From Thalassomonas viridans (GTDB lineage Bacteria > Pseudomonadota > Gammaproteobacteria > Enterobacterales > Alteromonadaceae), in NCBI RefSeq assembly GCF_000948985.2, contig NZ_CP059733.1, forward strand, positions 1,612,001 through 1,676,000: 64,000 nt of DNA. The letters are read 5' to 3'. The position numbers and the translations under genes are program-made. How positions within the stretch are numbered: position 1 is the stretch's first letter; each line of letters opens with the position of its first letter. Positions 24,644 through 32,081 of the stretch are shown here, in pieces. Under the pieces are notes generated by a model, which was given only the letters and a program-made list of their open reading frames with translations, searched no databases and had not been told where the DNA came from.

Positions 24644-24952
24644 ATTATAAGTTTTTGTAACTTTGAGTGGGATCGCAACAAAGCTGAGTCCAACATCAAA
24701 GAGCATGGTGTTACCTTTGAGGAAGCAAAATCAGTGTTTTTTGATGAATTTGGCCGACTAATTCCGGATCCCGACAGCTCTATTGGTGAAGAGTGGTTTA
24801 TTTTGCTTGGCCAAAGCTCTGAGATAAAAACATTGGTTGTTTGCCATTGTTATAAAGCAGAGGATGGTCGTATTAGGAGCATTTCGGCGCGAAAAGCGAC
24901 TACACATGAACGTAAGCAATATGAGAGGTTCCGTTATGCGCGAACAATATGA
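24644..24952 (+). CDS. brnT: BrnT-family toxin, start codon not standard
   Basis: The frame reads NFEWDRNKAESNIKEHGVTF, then EEAKSVFFDE, then IRSISARKATTHERKQYE, which is the BrnT ribonuclease-fold toxin with its conserved FEW...K...HGV.FEEA start and RxISAR.A...ER..Y end. Upstream of FEW there is no in-frame ATG, GTG or TTG; only ATT at 24644 and ATA at 24647 occur at a fitting distance. The first in-frame GTG (24734) would delete the N-terminal third. Either initiation is non-standard or the start has been mutated. It overlaps brnA by 17 bp, as is usual. Confidence 0.75.
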   Translation: MISFCNFEWDRNKAESNIKEHGVTFEEAKSVFFDEFGRLIPDPDSSIGEEWFILLGQSSEIKTLVVCHCYKAEDGRIRSISARKATTHERKQYERFRYARTI

Positions 24953-25145
24953 TTTTTCAGATTCGGTGCCTAACCCTTATGCTAAAAAGCTTAAAAAACA
25001 GATCACTATCCGGTTAGATGAGGATGTTATTGAGTATTTTAAAGCGTTGTCTGACAAGAACGGTATTCCCTATCAAAATTTGATTAATTTGTATTTAAAA
25101 GACTGTGCCGCTAGCAACAAGGAACTGAGTTTAGAGTGGAAATAA
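24936..25145 (+). CDS. brnA: BrnA-family antitoxin (RHH)
   Basis: The 69-residue product contains DSVPNPYAKKLKKQITIRLD and EDVIEYFKALSDKNGIPYQN then LINLYLKDCA, the BrnA pattern: toxin-wrapping N part, then ribbon-helix-helix. It binds its own promoter and neutralises BrnT. It begins inside the end of brnT. Confidence 0.9.
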   Translation: MREQYDFSDSVPNPYAKKLKKQITIRLDEDVIEYFKALSDKNGIPYQNLINLYLKDCAASNKELSLEWK

Positions 25146-25205
25146 GGGCTGGCAAGCTGCATTAACCAGATTTGTAATTTTGTACTTTTTTGCAATTTCG
25201 TTTCA

Positions 25206-25239
25206 AAAGCCCGGTTCATGTTGTGAGCCGGGTTTTTGT
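25206..25239 (+). terminator. Intrinsic terminator after brnTA
   Basis: CCCGGTTCA (25210-25218) pairs with TGAGCCGGG (25224-25232), one G-U pair, loop TGTTG, followed by TTTTTGTTGTTT. AAA before and TTT after extend the stem. Confidence 0.8.
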
Positions 25240-25288
25240 TGTTTAATCCACAATTGTCAAGTTAAGGCAAAGCAATAACCGGCCAATA

Positions 25289-25462
25289 TCAGTCGGCGGG
25301 TTTTTTCTCCGGGGGGGTTAACAGTTGCCGGGCTTCCAGGGCTTCTCTTAAGAGTTTGCGGGTGACCCAGGCCACACTTCTTTCATCTTCCTCGGCTAAT
25401 AAGCTGATAGCTTCTTGTACATCTGGTTCAACCCTGACGGTTAATACGGATAATTTTTTCAT
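25289..25462 (-). CDS. Ribbon-helix-helix DNA-binding protein, paralogue 2
   Basis: This 57-residue gene is found only by close reading. The product MKKLSVLTVRVEPDVQEAIS then LLAEEDERSVAWVTRKLLRE then ALEARQLLTPPEKKPAD matches the 61-aa protein at 23632-23817 across its length. The RHH signature VLTVRV...RSVAWV.R.L..EALEAR is shared. It stands alone, with an inverted repeat upstream at 25481-25547. Confidence 0.75.
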   Translation of the reverse strand: MKKLSVLTVRVEPDVQEAISLLAEEDERSVAWVTRKLLREALEARQLLTPPEKKPAD

Positions 25463-25480
25463 ACTTATTATTGGCTACTT

Positions 25481-25547
25481 CACTGTATAGAGATATTTAA
25501 AAAACTGCAGGCATCCGCTGATGTATGCCGGTTGCTTGCATACAGTG
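25481..25547. promoter_or_regulatory. Nested inverted repeats upstream of RHH paralogue 2
   Basis: Outer arms CACTGTAT (25481-25488) and ATACAGTG (25540-25547); inner arms GGCAT/ATGCC (25510-25514/25525-25529). The outer core equals the inverted repeat before brnT. It is a candidate operator of the gene starting at 25462. Confidence 0.5.
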
Positions 25548-25791
25548 AATAGTTTTGTTTTTCCCTTCAATACTTACTATGAAATCATTGATTTCGTTTC
25601 TTTAGCTGTATTTTCGCCATAAAGTGAGCGCCTGATTATGGGGGATGACAAGTAGCTGTTTATATCCGGTCAGCTTGTTTTTACCTGCTTGATGAGGATG
25701 TAGGCAATGAAAAGTTAACTTTGCATTAATTTCGGATTTAGCTCGCATCGGATAATAAAGTACGGAATGAAGAAAAATATTAGGGATTGAG

Positions 25792-26163
25792 ATGTTTGTA
25801 AGATTTATCACAGGAGACGATTTAAGGCGGGCGCGTTTGTCTGTTAACCGCTCTACGGAAGAGGTCGCGAAGAAGGTCGGGGTCAGCCGGATCACGCTGG
25901 AAAACTGGGAGAATGAAATCACCAGGCCCAGTGTTAACCAGGCGTTGGAAGTTCTGGTGTATTGCCATTTAGATATTAAGCCGCTGTTAAAACAGCTTGA
26001 GGCGCTAAAAGAGTTGTTTGACACCTGCCAAGACGGCGATATCAATAAGCCGAATGCCAGGCGCAGTTCCAAGAAAAAGAATCACCTGAAAAAAGCCAAA
26101 AAGCTCACAGAAACTACTGAAAACAAGGAATTCAATTATGCGAATGAAGATACTGACCACTGA
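25792..26163 (+). CDS. XRE-family HTH regulator upstream of a GG-leader peptide
   Basis: The 123-residue protein has an XRE helix-turn-helix at about residues 6-62 (RRARLSVNRSTEEVAKKVGV then SRITLENWENEITRPS), a helical middle (LDIKPLLKQLEALKELFD) and a Lys-rich tail (ARRSSKKKNHLKKAKKLTET). Its last 26 bases overlap the start of the double-glycine peptide gene, so both are probably on one transcript. Confidence 0.8.
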   Translation: MFVRFITGDDLRRARLSVNRSTEEVAKKVGVSRITLENWENEITRPSVNQALEVLVYCHLDIKPLLKQLEALKELFDTCQDGDINKPNARRSSKKKNHLKKAKKLTETTENKEFNYANEDTDH

Positions 26164-26299
26164 AGCATTAAAACGTGTTGCCGGCGGTTCCGGTATTAGC
26201 AAAGGGGATGACCCCAAAGCCCGGGCAACACCGCCCCAACAGGCCGATACGGCACAAACCAGTTATTTTAACCAGCAAAACAAGGCCGCCACGCCTTAA
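26138..26299 (+). CDS. Short peptide with double-glycine leader, candidate secreted/RiPP precursor
   Basis: The 53-residue product has the leader MRMKILTTEALKRVAGG: the L.x.EAL..V.GG pattern recognised by peptidase-containing ABC exporters (C39) and used by bacteriocin and some RiPP precursors. The core would be 36 residues, polar, rich in Gln, Ala, Pro and Thr, without Cys (SGISKGDDPKARATPP...). AAGGA sits 8 nt before the ATG at 26138. No exporter or maturase is seen in the window; the next gene is a membrane protein. Function as a peptide signal or toxin is inference. Confidence 0.6.
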   Translation: MRMKILTTEALKRVAGGSGISKGDDPKARATPPQQADTAQTSYFNQQNKAATP

Positions 26300-26370
26300 G
26301 CCCCGGGTTCATCAGCCCAAGCGGAACAAGGCCCGCCAGGGAGCAGGGCAAACAGAAGGAACAGGATTAT

Positions 26371-26991
26371 ATGTTAAAACTTGCGCTTATTCTTACCGGC
26401 GTGTGCTATGCCATTATCAGTAAAAACGACTTTCACGTGTACCTGATCATCAATGCCTCCTTGTTGATGATCATGCTGATGAACCGCCGCAATATCAACG
26501 TGGTGCATTTATGCGCCCTTATGCTGGCGGTTTACCTGGGGGAGATGCTGCTGTTTAAGCACTTTATTGTTACCCGCAGCGACAGCCTCAGCGCCATGCA
26601 GGTGAACGCCATTATTTTCTCGGTGCATTTTTTAACAGACTTGCTGCTGTTTTTCCTGGTGGTGTTCCGGGCGCCCTTAACCCGCAGCCGGTTGGCGGCC
26701 CGCAATAAACCGTATGGGCACATATTTACCTACAATGCCGAGTTTGCCCTTACCGGTTTGTTTATGGTGTTTATGGCGGTTGACCTGCTGGCGCTGGGGG
26801 AGAACTTTATCCGCCACCTGGACGAGTTCGGTTTCAGCCCGGAAACGGCGCAGCTGCTTAGCGGCTGGAATTGGGTGTATTACCAATATGAAAATATTAA
26901 GAGTGTCTTGCTGGGCCTGACTTTCCTGCTGGTATGGATGATGACTTATCCCATAGGGCAAGACGCGTATCAGCAGGCGCCAGCCGGTTAA
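26371..26991 (+). CDS. Polytopic membrane protein following the GG-peptide
   Basis: The 206-residue protein has about six membrane helices (LKLALILTGVCYAIISKN, VYLIINASLLMIMLM, VVHLCALMLAVYLGEMLLF, IIFSVHFLTDLLLFFLVVF, FALTGLFMVFMAVDLLAL and SVLLGLTFLLVWMMTY). It is not recognised by family. Position directly after the peptide (72 bp) suggests a role in immunity, export or maturation. An AGAAGGAACAGG ribosome-site region precedes it. Confidence 0.6.
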   Translation: MLKLALILTGVCYAIISKNDFHVYLIINASLLMIMLMNRRNINVVHLCALMLAVYLGEMLLFKHFIVTRSDSLSAMQVNAIIFSVHFLTDLLLFFLVVFRAPLTRSRLAARNKPYGHIFTYNAEFALTGLFMVFMAVDLLALGENFIRHLDEFGFSPETAQLLSGWNWVYYQYENIKSVLLGLTFLLVWMMTYPIGQDAYQQAPAG

Positions 26992-27071
26992 AAGGCAAGG
27001 GAAGTATATTGTCTTTTGTTCCGGCAAAGTAGCTCAACTATAAACAAGCTTTATTCGAAACAAGTTCATTA

Positions 27072-27115
27072 CAAAATGCTAAAGCCGGCAGGGAGAACCG
27101 GGCTTTAGCATTTTG
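27072..27115. terminator. Strong bidirectional terminator
   Basis: A perfect 15-bp stem CAAAATGCTAAAGCC / GGCTTTAGCATTTTG (27072-27086/27101-27115) with 14-nt loop lies between the membrane protein and a convergent small gene. Confidence 0.85.
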
Positions 27116-27164
27116 TTTTATGACTGACAGAACATAGATAACCCGCAGGGCCATAAAGCCGCTG

Positions 27165-27410
27165 CTAATCACAAAATGCAGGTCTGCCCGGGCCGTCATA
27201 ATTACCCGCCAGGCATTGCTGCAGGTCGTCGGCATAGCCCGCTTCGCAGTCGGCGCGGGAATGGCCGGTTTGCATGCAGGCGGCGATATCTCTATCGTTT
27301 TGATAGTAACATCTTGCGTCGGTGTTACATTGCGGCGCTGATATTGTGTACAAAGACGTTAAGCCGATACCGAAGCCCAAGGCTAACGCTGATTTTCTAA
27401 TGTTTAACAT
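27165..27410 (-). CDS. Small cysteine-rich exported peptide
   Basis: The start is set at 27410, where AAGGAATAACA gives a good ribosome site; a longer frame to 27446 lacks one. The 81-residue product has a signal-like hydrophobic start (LNIRKSALALGFGIGLTSLY) and six Cys in the mature part (PQCNTDARCYYQ, IAACMQ, ADCEAG, QQCLAG, AFCD), so three disulphides are possible. It is not recognised. It faces the GG-peptide locus, separated by a terminator. Confidence 0.6.
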   Translation of the reverse strand: MLNIRKSALALGFGIGLTSLYTISAPQCNTDARCYYQNDRDIAACMQTGHSRADCEAGYADDLQQCLAGNYDGPGRPAFCD

Positions 27411-27882
27411 TGTTATTCCTTTTCTTTTTATTAAATAAACACTCACCTTTGTTGGTGAATTTTATTGTGTCAAACAAGCAATAGAGGCTTGTTTGGGTTT
27501 ACATCACTATGCGAATTTTTCCCGGCGGTCAGGCCGGGGCATCCGATAATGTGTCCTTTACTCAGCTTGAGGGCCATAACAGCTTAATAACGGCAATTAT
27601 GCTGAAATCGTCTTGTTATCCAGATTGTTAATTATTGAATAATGTATTTTGTATATTTTATATCCTTGTTTTGGTGGAATTGCAATCTTGTGGCTGATAT
27701 TTTTCCTAAGTTACTTTAGAGTTATTTGAAAAATGTAAAATAAAGGTGAGTGACAGGCTTACCTATGGCGTACTATCTTCAATAGGCTGTACTTGCACCT
27801 AAATGAAATGCCCTGTACGGACCCGCATGTTGGGTGTTGTAGAGAGGTAGAGAGGGCTGACTAGGTATCAGCCCTTATCGGA
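27411..27882. other. 472-bp gap with repeated AAAGGTGAGTG
   Basis: AAAGGTGAGTG occurs at about 27741 and its complement CACTCACCTTT near 27440. A short hairpin CACC/GGTG lies next to the latter. The rest is AT-rich and probably holds the promoter of the minus-strand peptide. No gene is seen. Confidence 0.4.
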
Positions 27883-28332
27883 TTATGTGTTCTTCAAACT
27901 TTTTAAGAAACACACTATTCTTTCAGTTTCTTGAAAACCCATTCGTTTATGCAGCTTAATGCTAAGCGCATTATCAATTTCTGTATCGCTGGCCAGCTCA
28001 GTGAATCCTAGCGATAATGCCCAATATTCAGCTTGTTCCATAAGCTGTTTTCCAAAACCCTTTCCTTGATGCTCAGGCTTTATGTACCATGCCTCGACAT
28101 ACGGCACAGAAGCGTTACGACTACCTTCAGCAAAGTTCCTAATATTCAACTCCAGAAAACCGACTATTTCATTCTCTTCTTCTGCTAAATAAACTTTTAC
28201 AATATCAATCGACTCTTCATCAAAGAAGGAGTTAATTTCAGACAAATGGCCATCGTCAGTTTCGGGCCAAAGCTTAGTTCTCATCTCTGACCAGTCGTTA
28301 ATGTCTTTTCTCGTCGCTTCTCGGATTTTCAT
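27883..28332 (-). CDS. GNAT N-acetyltransferase resembling AAC(6')-I
   Basis: The 149-residue protein is a GNAT enzyme that transfers acetyl from acetyl-CoA. The start IREATRKDINDWSEMRTKLW, the CoA-binding stretch AWYIKPEHQGKGFGKQLME (R/QxxGxG/A) and the ending ELASDTEIDN...LHKRMGFQETERIVCF match the aminoglycoside 6'-N-acetyltransferase type I layout. The gene carries chromosomal context and no cassette signs, so a housekeeping acetyltransferase is also possible. Resistance cannot be inferred from sequence alone. Confidence 0.8.
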   Translation of the reverse strand: MKIREATRKDINDWSEMRTKLWPETDDGHLSEINSFFDEESIDIVKVYLAEEENEIVGFLELNIRNFAEGSRNASVPYVEAWYIKPEHQGKGFGKQLMEQAEYWALSLGFTELASDTEIDNALSIKLHKRMGFQETERIVCFLKSLKNT

Positions 28333-28390
28333 TGTTTCATCGTATAAGGATCGATACTGGATAGTTAATAACTAATTTAGAGAATTACAA

Positions 28391-28513
28391 TTTTTGGTTA
28401 CCGCCAGTTTATGGTCGTCCAGTTCTCCCGGTTTACTCCACAACAGGCAGGAAATAATCATGGAATAAACATAGCTCAGTTTTTAGTTAGCGCCAGTTTA
28501 TGACTGTCCAGTT
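28391..28513. repeat. Pair of 34-bp direct repeats upstream of the PEP-CTERM gene
   Basis: 28391-28424 and 28480-28513 agree at most positions; both contain GCCAGTTTATG and GTCCAGTT. They are 55 bp apart and lie 76 bp before the PEP-CTERM start. They may be regulator sites or the trace of an old element end. Confidence 0.6.
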
Positions 28514-28588
28514 TTTCCCCTAGTCATTTACACTTTTGTCATTACAGGGCATGCTAGGTTTTTAATCTAAATTTTATAGGGAAATTAT

Positions 28589-29362
28589 ATGTTTATTAAA
28601 GCAATCAATACATTAAAAGTAGCGGCTATTTGTCTGGGGTTGGTAAGTGTAAAAGCTATCGCGGGACCTATTTTGTGGTCCGGTGACAGTAACGGTACTT
28701 TAGGGACCATAGATGTAGCAACAGGTGATGTGAACATTATCGGCTCTATGGGGGTTACTATGGTAGACATAGCCTTTGATCCCAATGGTATGCTATGGGG
28801 AGTAAGCGTTAGCCACCTTTATTCAATCGACAAGTTTACCGGCCAAAGCACTTTAGTTGGCGAATTAGGCACTACATTAAGTTCATTGGTGTTTGACAGT
28901 GCGGGTACTCTCTACGGCGCTAATAGCTCCCTTTTTACTATAGATACCACAACCGGCGCCGCGCAAAATATTGGTAATGGTGGAGACAGTTATTCATCCG
29001 CAGGAGACTTGGCAATTGTCGAAGGTAAATTGCTGCTAAGTTCAGCGCTTGGTAACACCCTGGTACAACTAGACACCAGCGACGGTAGCGGTAGTGTTAT
29101 TGGTAATATCGGCTATTCCGGTGTTTATGGTCTGGCCAGCTCTAATGGCCACAATTTATTTGGTTTATCCGGTACCCAGGTTTTATCCATAAATGCAACA
29201 ACAGGCGCGGCAACCTCTGTGCTCGATTACTCAGGGAAAGGGTTATCACTTTCCTATGGCACTGCCTTTGTTACAGAAGCATCTGCGGTGCCTGCCCCGG
29301 CTACGCTTGGACTGATCAGTTTGGGTTTAATCGGTCTGGTATTACGTAGAAAACAAAGTTAG
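28589..29362 (+). CDS. PEP-CTERM anchored extracellular protein, beta-propeller-like
   Basis: The 257-residue protein has an N-terminal signal peptide (LKVAAICLGLVSVKAIA, cut before GPILW) and a C-terminal PEP-CTERM signal: VPAPATLGLISLGL then IGLVLRRK, i.e. a VPxPAT motif, membrane helix and Arg cluster. Such proteins are sorted by exosortase to the surface or exopolysaccharide. The middle has repeats TIDVATGDVN, SIDKFTGQST, TIDTTTGAAQ and SINATTGAAT about 45 residues apart, like beta-propeller blades. AGGGAAATTAT precedes the ATG. Confidence 0.9.
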   Translation: MFIKAINTLKVAAICLGLVSVKAIAGPILWSGDSNGTLGTIDVATGDVNIIGSMGVTMVDIAFDPNGMLWGVSVSHLYSIDKFTGQSTLVGELGTTLSSLVFDSAGTLYGANSSLFTIDTTTGAAQNIGNGGDSYSSAGDLAIVEGKLLLSSALGNTLVQLDTSDGSGSVIGNIGYSGVYGLASSNGHNLFGLSGTQVLSINATTGAATSVLDYSGKGLSLSYGTAFVTEASAVPAPATLGLISLGLIGLVLRRKQS

Positions 29363-29374
29363 TTTAAAAACTCA

Positions 29375-29425
29375 ACAACAGCGAGCAGCTTATCAGGCGT
29401 ATTGGCGATTCTGCTGTTGTTTTTG
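29375..29425 (+). terminator. Terminator after the PEP-CTERM gene
   Basis: ACAACAGC (29375-29382) pairs with GCTGTTGT (29413-29420), followed by TTTTGTTT. The loop is 30 nt with a weak inner stem. Confidence 0.6.
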
Positions 29426-29509
29426 TTTGTCAGCACTTCCGGCTGTCATAAAGGTACCCCGGCGAATAATCATTTTTGCTTTACGCGCTTATGGGTAAAT
29501 GAAAACGGT

Positions 29510-29560
29510 GCCCGGCAGCCATGCTGCCGGGCATTCAGGCATTGTTGCCTGAATGCCCGG
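29510..29560. terminator. Two mutually exclusive GC-rich hairpins
   Basis: GCCCGGCAGC/GCTGCCGGGC (29510-29519/29523-29532) and a longer 14-bp stem CCGGGCATTCAGGC/GCCTGAATGCCCGG (29527-29540/29547-29560) overlap by six bases. It lies directly after the stop of the minus-strand response regulator, so the longer stem probably ends that operon. Only one can form at a time. Confidence 0.75.
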
Positions 29561-30277
29561 TTAAAAGGCAGGAAACGCCATTTGTTGTTTCAGCTTGCTG
29601 GCCTGTCGCCGTGACACTTCCACTTCGTCGCCGTTAATCAGGCGGGCGTTTAAACCGTAGCCTATGGTTTGTTCCATTTCTTCTATGGCGTCAAGGCGCA
29701 GAATATCTCCGCGGCTGGCCCTGAAGTATACGTCGGGGGACAGCCGGGCTTCTATCTTATTGAGCGAGCTTTCAATATAGCCTTTGCCGAAGCGGGTGTA
29801 GAGGGCAGCATGGTTGCCGATTGACTGAAAGCGGAAAATGTCGGCCAGACGGATAATGCGCATGGTTTCGTTGAATTTCACCATCAGTTTGAAGTCGTCG
29901 TTTAATATTCTTATGCCTTCCTGTTGCGGGGCGGAAAGTTTAGTCAGGGTTTTTTCAAGCCGTTTCGGGTTTACCGGTTTAACCAGGTAGTCTGCGGCGT
30001 TTAATGAAAAGGCGTCAACGGCAAATTCGTCGTAGGCGGTGCAAAATACCAGAGAGAATTCGCCGCCGAGTTGTTCTGCCAATTCCAGGCCGGTGCCGCC
30101 GGGCATTTCAATATCGAGAAAAACAACATCCGGCCTGTGCTCTTTAATTATCTGGTGTCCGCTGGTAATGTTTTCTGCTTCGGCAATTATGTTCACCTCT
30201 GGATACTTCTTCAGCAGGCGTTTCAGCTCATTACGGGCCAGGCGTTCATCATCAATAATTACGGCATTTATGCTCAT
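29561..30277 (-). CDS. LytTR-family response regulator
   Basis: The 238-residue protein has a receiver domain (about 1-120, phospho-acceptor Asp in VVFLDIEMPGGTG; TAYDEFAVDAFSLNAADYLV and KPVNPKRL near the end) and a LytTR DNA-binding domain (about 140-238; IFRFQSIGNHAALYTRFG, YFRASRGDILRLDAIE and ISRRQASKLKQ). Its start overlaps the kinase gene by 4 bp (ATGA). It controls genes by binding direct repeats; targets are not evident. Confidence 0.92.
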   Translation of the reverse strand: MSINAVIIDDERLARNELKRLLKKYPEVNIIAEAENITSGHQIIKEHRPDVVFLDIEMPGGTGLELAEQLGGEFSLVFCTAYDEFAVDAFSLNAADYLVKPVNPKRLEKTLTKLSAPQQEGIRILNDDFKLMVKFNETMRIIRLADIFRFQSIGNHAALYTRFGKGYIESSLNKIEARLSPDVYFRASRGDILRLDAIEEMEQTIGYGLNARLINGDEVEVSRRQASKLKQQMAFPAF

Positions 30278-31335
30278 AGCGGAAATCTCAGGTTGATCAG
30301 GTAGTGGTTGTTAAGCGAGGACTGTTCCAGCTGTGCCTGCGGGCCAAACATTAAGGTTAGGCGTTTGGCTAAGTTGCTCAGGCCGGTTCCCGTGCCAGGG
30401 GCCTTGTTGTCGGTCTGGTAGGGGTTGCTGATGCTCAGCAGCACTTGTTGTTGCTCGCGGGTTGAGATTATTTTTAATTCGCCTCCTTCTGGCAAGGGGG
30501 CAATACCGTGTTTTACCGCATTTTCCACCAGGGTGATTAACGCCATGCCCGGTAATTGGGCGCTTAGGGTGTCTTCGCTGATTTCCATATTTACCTGTAA
30601 CCTGTCGCCTAAACGAAATTGTTCTATTGCCAGGTAGCTGCGGCATATTTCCAGTTCGTCCTGCAGGCTGGTGGATACTTTAACCCCGCTTGAGAGGTTA
30701 TACCTGAATAATTCCGACAGTTGGGTGACCAGGTCGGCGGCCTTGTCCTGATCTTCGTAAATCATGCCCCGTATGGTGTTCATGGCGTTAAAGAGGAAGT
30801 GGGGGTTGAGCTGGTTCATCAGGCTTTTTAGCTGTTGCGCCTGTAGCTGCTGCTTAAGCTGCTTTTTATCCCGGCTGTTGGTAATGGCCAGATAACAGAA
30901 GCCCCAAAGGCTGAAAATGGCCCAGTAGGAGATGATGGTTAACAGGTATTGTTCTTCTTTTTCAACAAAGGGTCTTTGTTTACCTTCCAGAGTTTCCACT
31001 TTGATGCGCTCACCGTCTGCGGATGGGGAGAAAAATGTTGTCACCACTTTTTGTGACTGATAAAGCGCTATGCCGCTAACTAGGGCGAGTAATAATATCA
31101 CCAGCAAAGGCTGGTTTTTACTGCCCAGCCTGGCGCTTATTTTTTTATAACCCAGGCGGATAACAAAGTGGCTGAGCGCCACCACCAGCAGTGCCTGGAT
31201 GATAAATTTTATTTGCGAGCCGAACTGGGTTAACGACTCCGGTGATATCAGGCTGTAACTGGCGGCGTTGATTATATAAATAACAACAAAAGCAAAGAGC
31301 TGTAGTAGCGGGTAATGAAAACGGGACTGCATCAA
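30274..31335 (-). CDS. LytS/YehU-type sensor histidine kinase
   Basis: The 353-residue kinase has about four N-terminal membrane helices (AFVVIYIINAASYS; QALLVVALSHFVIRL; LLVILLLALVSGIAL; IISYWAIFSLWGFCYLAIT), a His_kinase domain with LMNQLNPHFLFNAMNTIRGM (phospho-His in NPHFLFN) and a HATPase_c domain (LVENAVKHGIAPL; GTGTGLSNLAKRL). It pairs with the LytTR regulator downstream. No sensor domain outside the membrane part is evident. Confidence 0.92.
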   Translation of the reverse strand: MMQSRFHYPLLQLFAFVVIYIINAASYSLISPESLTQFGSQIKFIIQALLVVALSHFVIRLGYKKISARLGSKNQPLLVILLLALVSGIALYQSQKVVTTFFSPSADGERIKVETLEGKQRPFVEKEEQYLLTIISYWAIFSLWGFCYLAITNSRDKKQLKQQLQAQQLKSLMNQLNPHFLFNAMNTIRGMIYEDQDKAADLVTQLSELFRYNLSSGVKVSTSLQDELEICRSYLAIEQFRLGDRLQVNMEISEDTLSAQLPGMALITLVENAVKHGIAPLPEGGELKIISTREQQQVLLSISNPYQTDNKAPGTGTGLSNLAKRLTLMFGPQAQLEQSSLNNHYLINLRFPL

Positions 31336-31442
31336 TAATAGATTCCATTAATAAGCCAAATAAGCCAAATAAGCCATGCCCAACGCCCGGAGATACGGGC
31401 GCCAGGAAGAGTGGCTGGGGTTATATCATTAATTAACAACAA

Positions 31443-32081
31443 TTAAAAAGGTAAATTGTAATTAACGCCGTAAGACTGAAAATCGCCGACCTTTTTGTAA
31501 AACAGGGAAAGCTGATTGTCGGCCCCCAGTAATTCAAGGCTTACTCCGGTATCGTTATCGGTCAGGTTATGGTGCTCTAGTGAATAACGCAGGTTTATTT
31601 TATCTGAGAGCCGGCTTTGAAACCCCAGGCGATACAAGTCTCCCTGCTGTTGCCAGCGTATGCCGTTGTTAACATCAAACTCCTGCTCTAAATAGCCCAG
31701 TTCGGCAAAAAATTCATGTTGTTCATTTATCGGTAGTTTCCAGCCGCCAAGCAGTTCGCTTTGCTTAAAGAAGGCGTCACCGGACTTGCGATTGTCATCT
31801 TCTGTTGCCGAGAAGTAATTGGCCTTGACGTAAAACTTGCCTTCGGGAAGCGTGCGATCGCTGTGGTTCAGGTCAAAAAGGTCGTGGTAGAAAGACAGCT
31901 GGTATCCTTCGCCGCTAAAGCCGTCGATTTTGCTGGCGAGTATGCCGAGGGTAAATTGAGTCTCGTTTGGGGCAAACTCGGCAGGCGGTTGCGACGGTTG
32001 GCTTTGCGTTTGCGGCGCTTCTTTGGCCTGAAGTGCATAAGAAGAAAGAGAAAGTGACAGTGCTAATAAAACAGGTTTCAT
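31443..32081 (-). CDS. Exported beta-barrel-like outer membrane protein
   Basis: The ATG at 32081 (TTAAGGATTATT upstream) is chosen over 32102. The 212-residue protein has a signal peptide (LLALSLSLSSYALQA) and alternating polar/aromatic strands typical for a small barrel (FTLGILASKIDGFSGEGYQL, FYVKANYFSATED, EFFAELGYLEQEFD, LRYSLEHHNLT) with terminal Phe. No family is named with certainty. Next to the LytS/LytTR pair, same strand, with about 110 bp of gap. Confidence 0.7.
   Translation of the reverse strand: MKPVLLALSLSLSSYALQAKEAPQTQSQPSQPPAEFAPNETQFTLGILASKIDGFSGEGYQLSFYHDLFDLNHSDRTLPEGKFYVKANYFSATEDDNRKSGDAFFKQSELLGGWKLPINEQHEFFAELGYLEQEFDVNNGIRWQQQGDLYRLGFQSRLSDKINLRYSLEHHNLTDNDTGVSLELLGADNQLSLFYKKVGDFQSYGVNYNLPF

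Noticed and set aside
29402..29614. 70-aa ORF after the PEP-CTERM gene
   Set aside because: It runs across terminator hairpins and into the antisense of the response regulator; no ribosome site.
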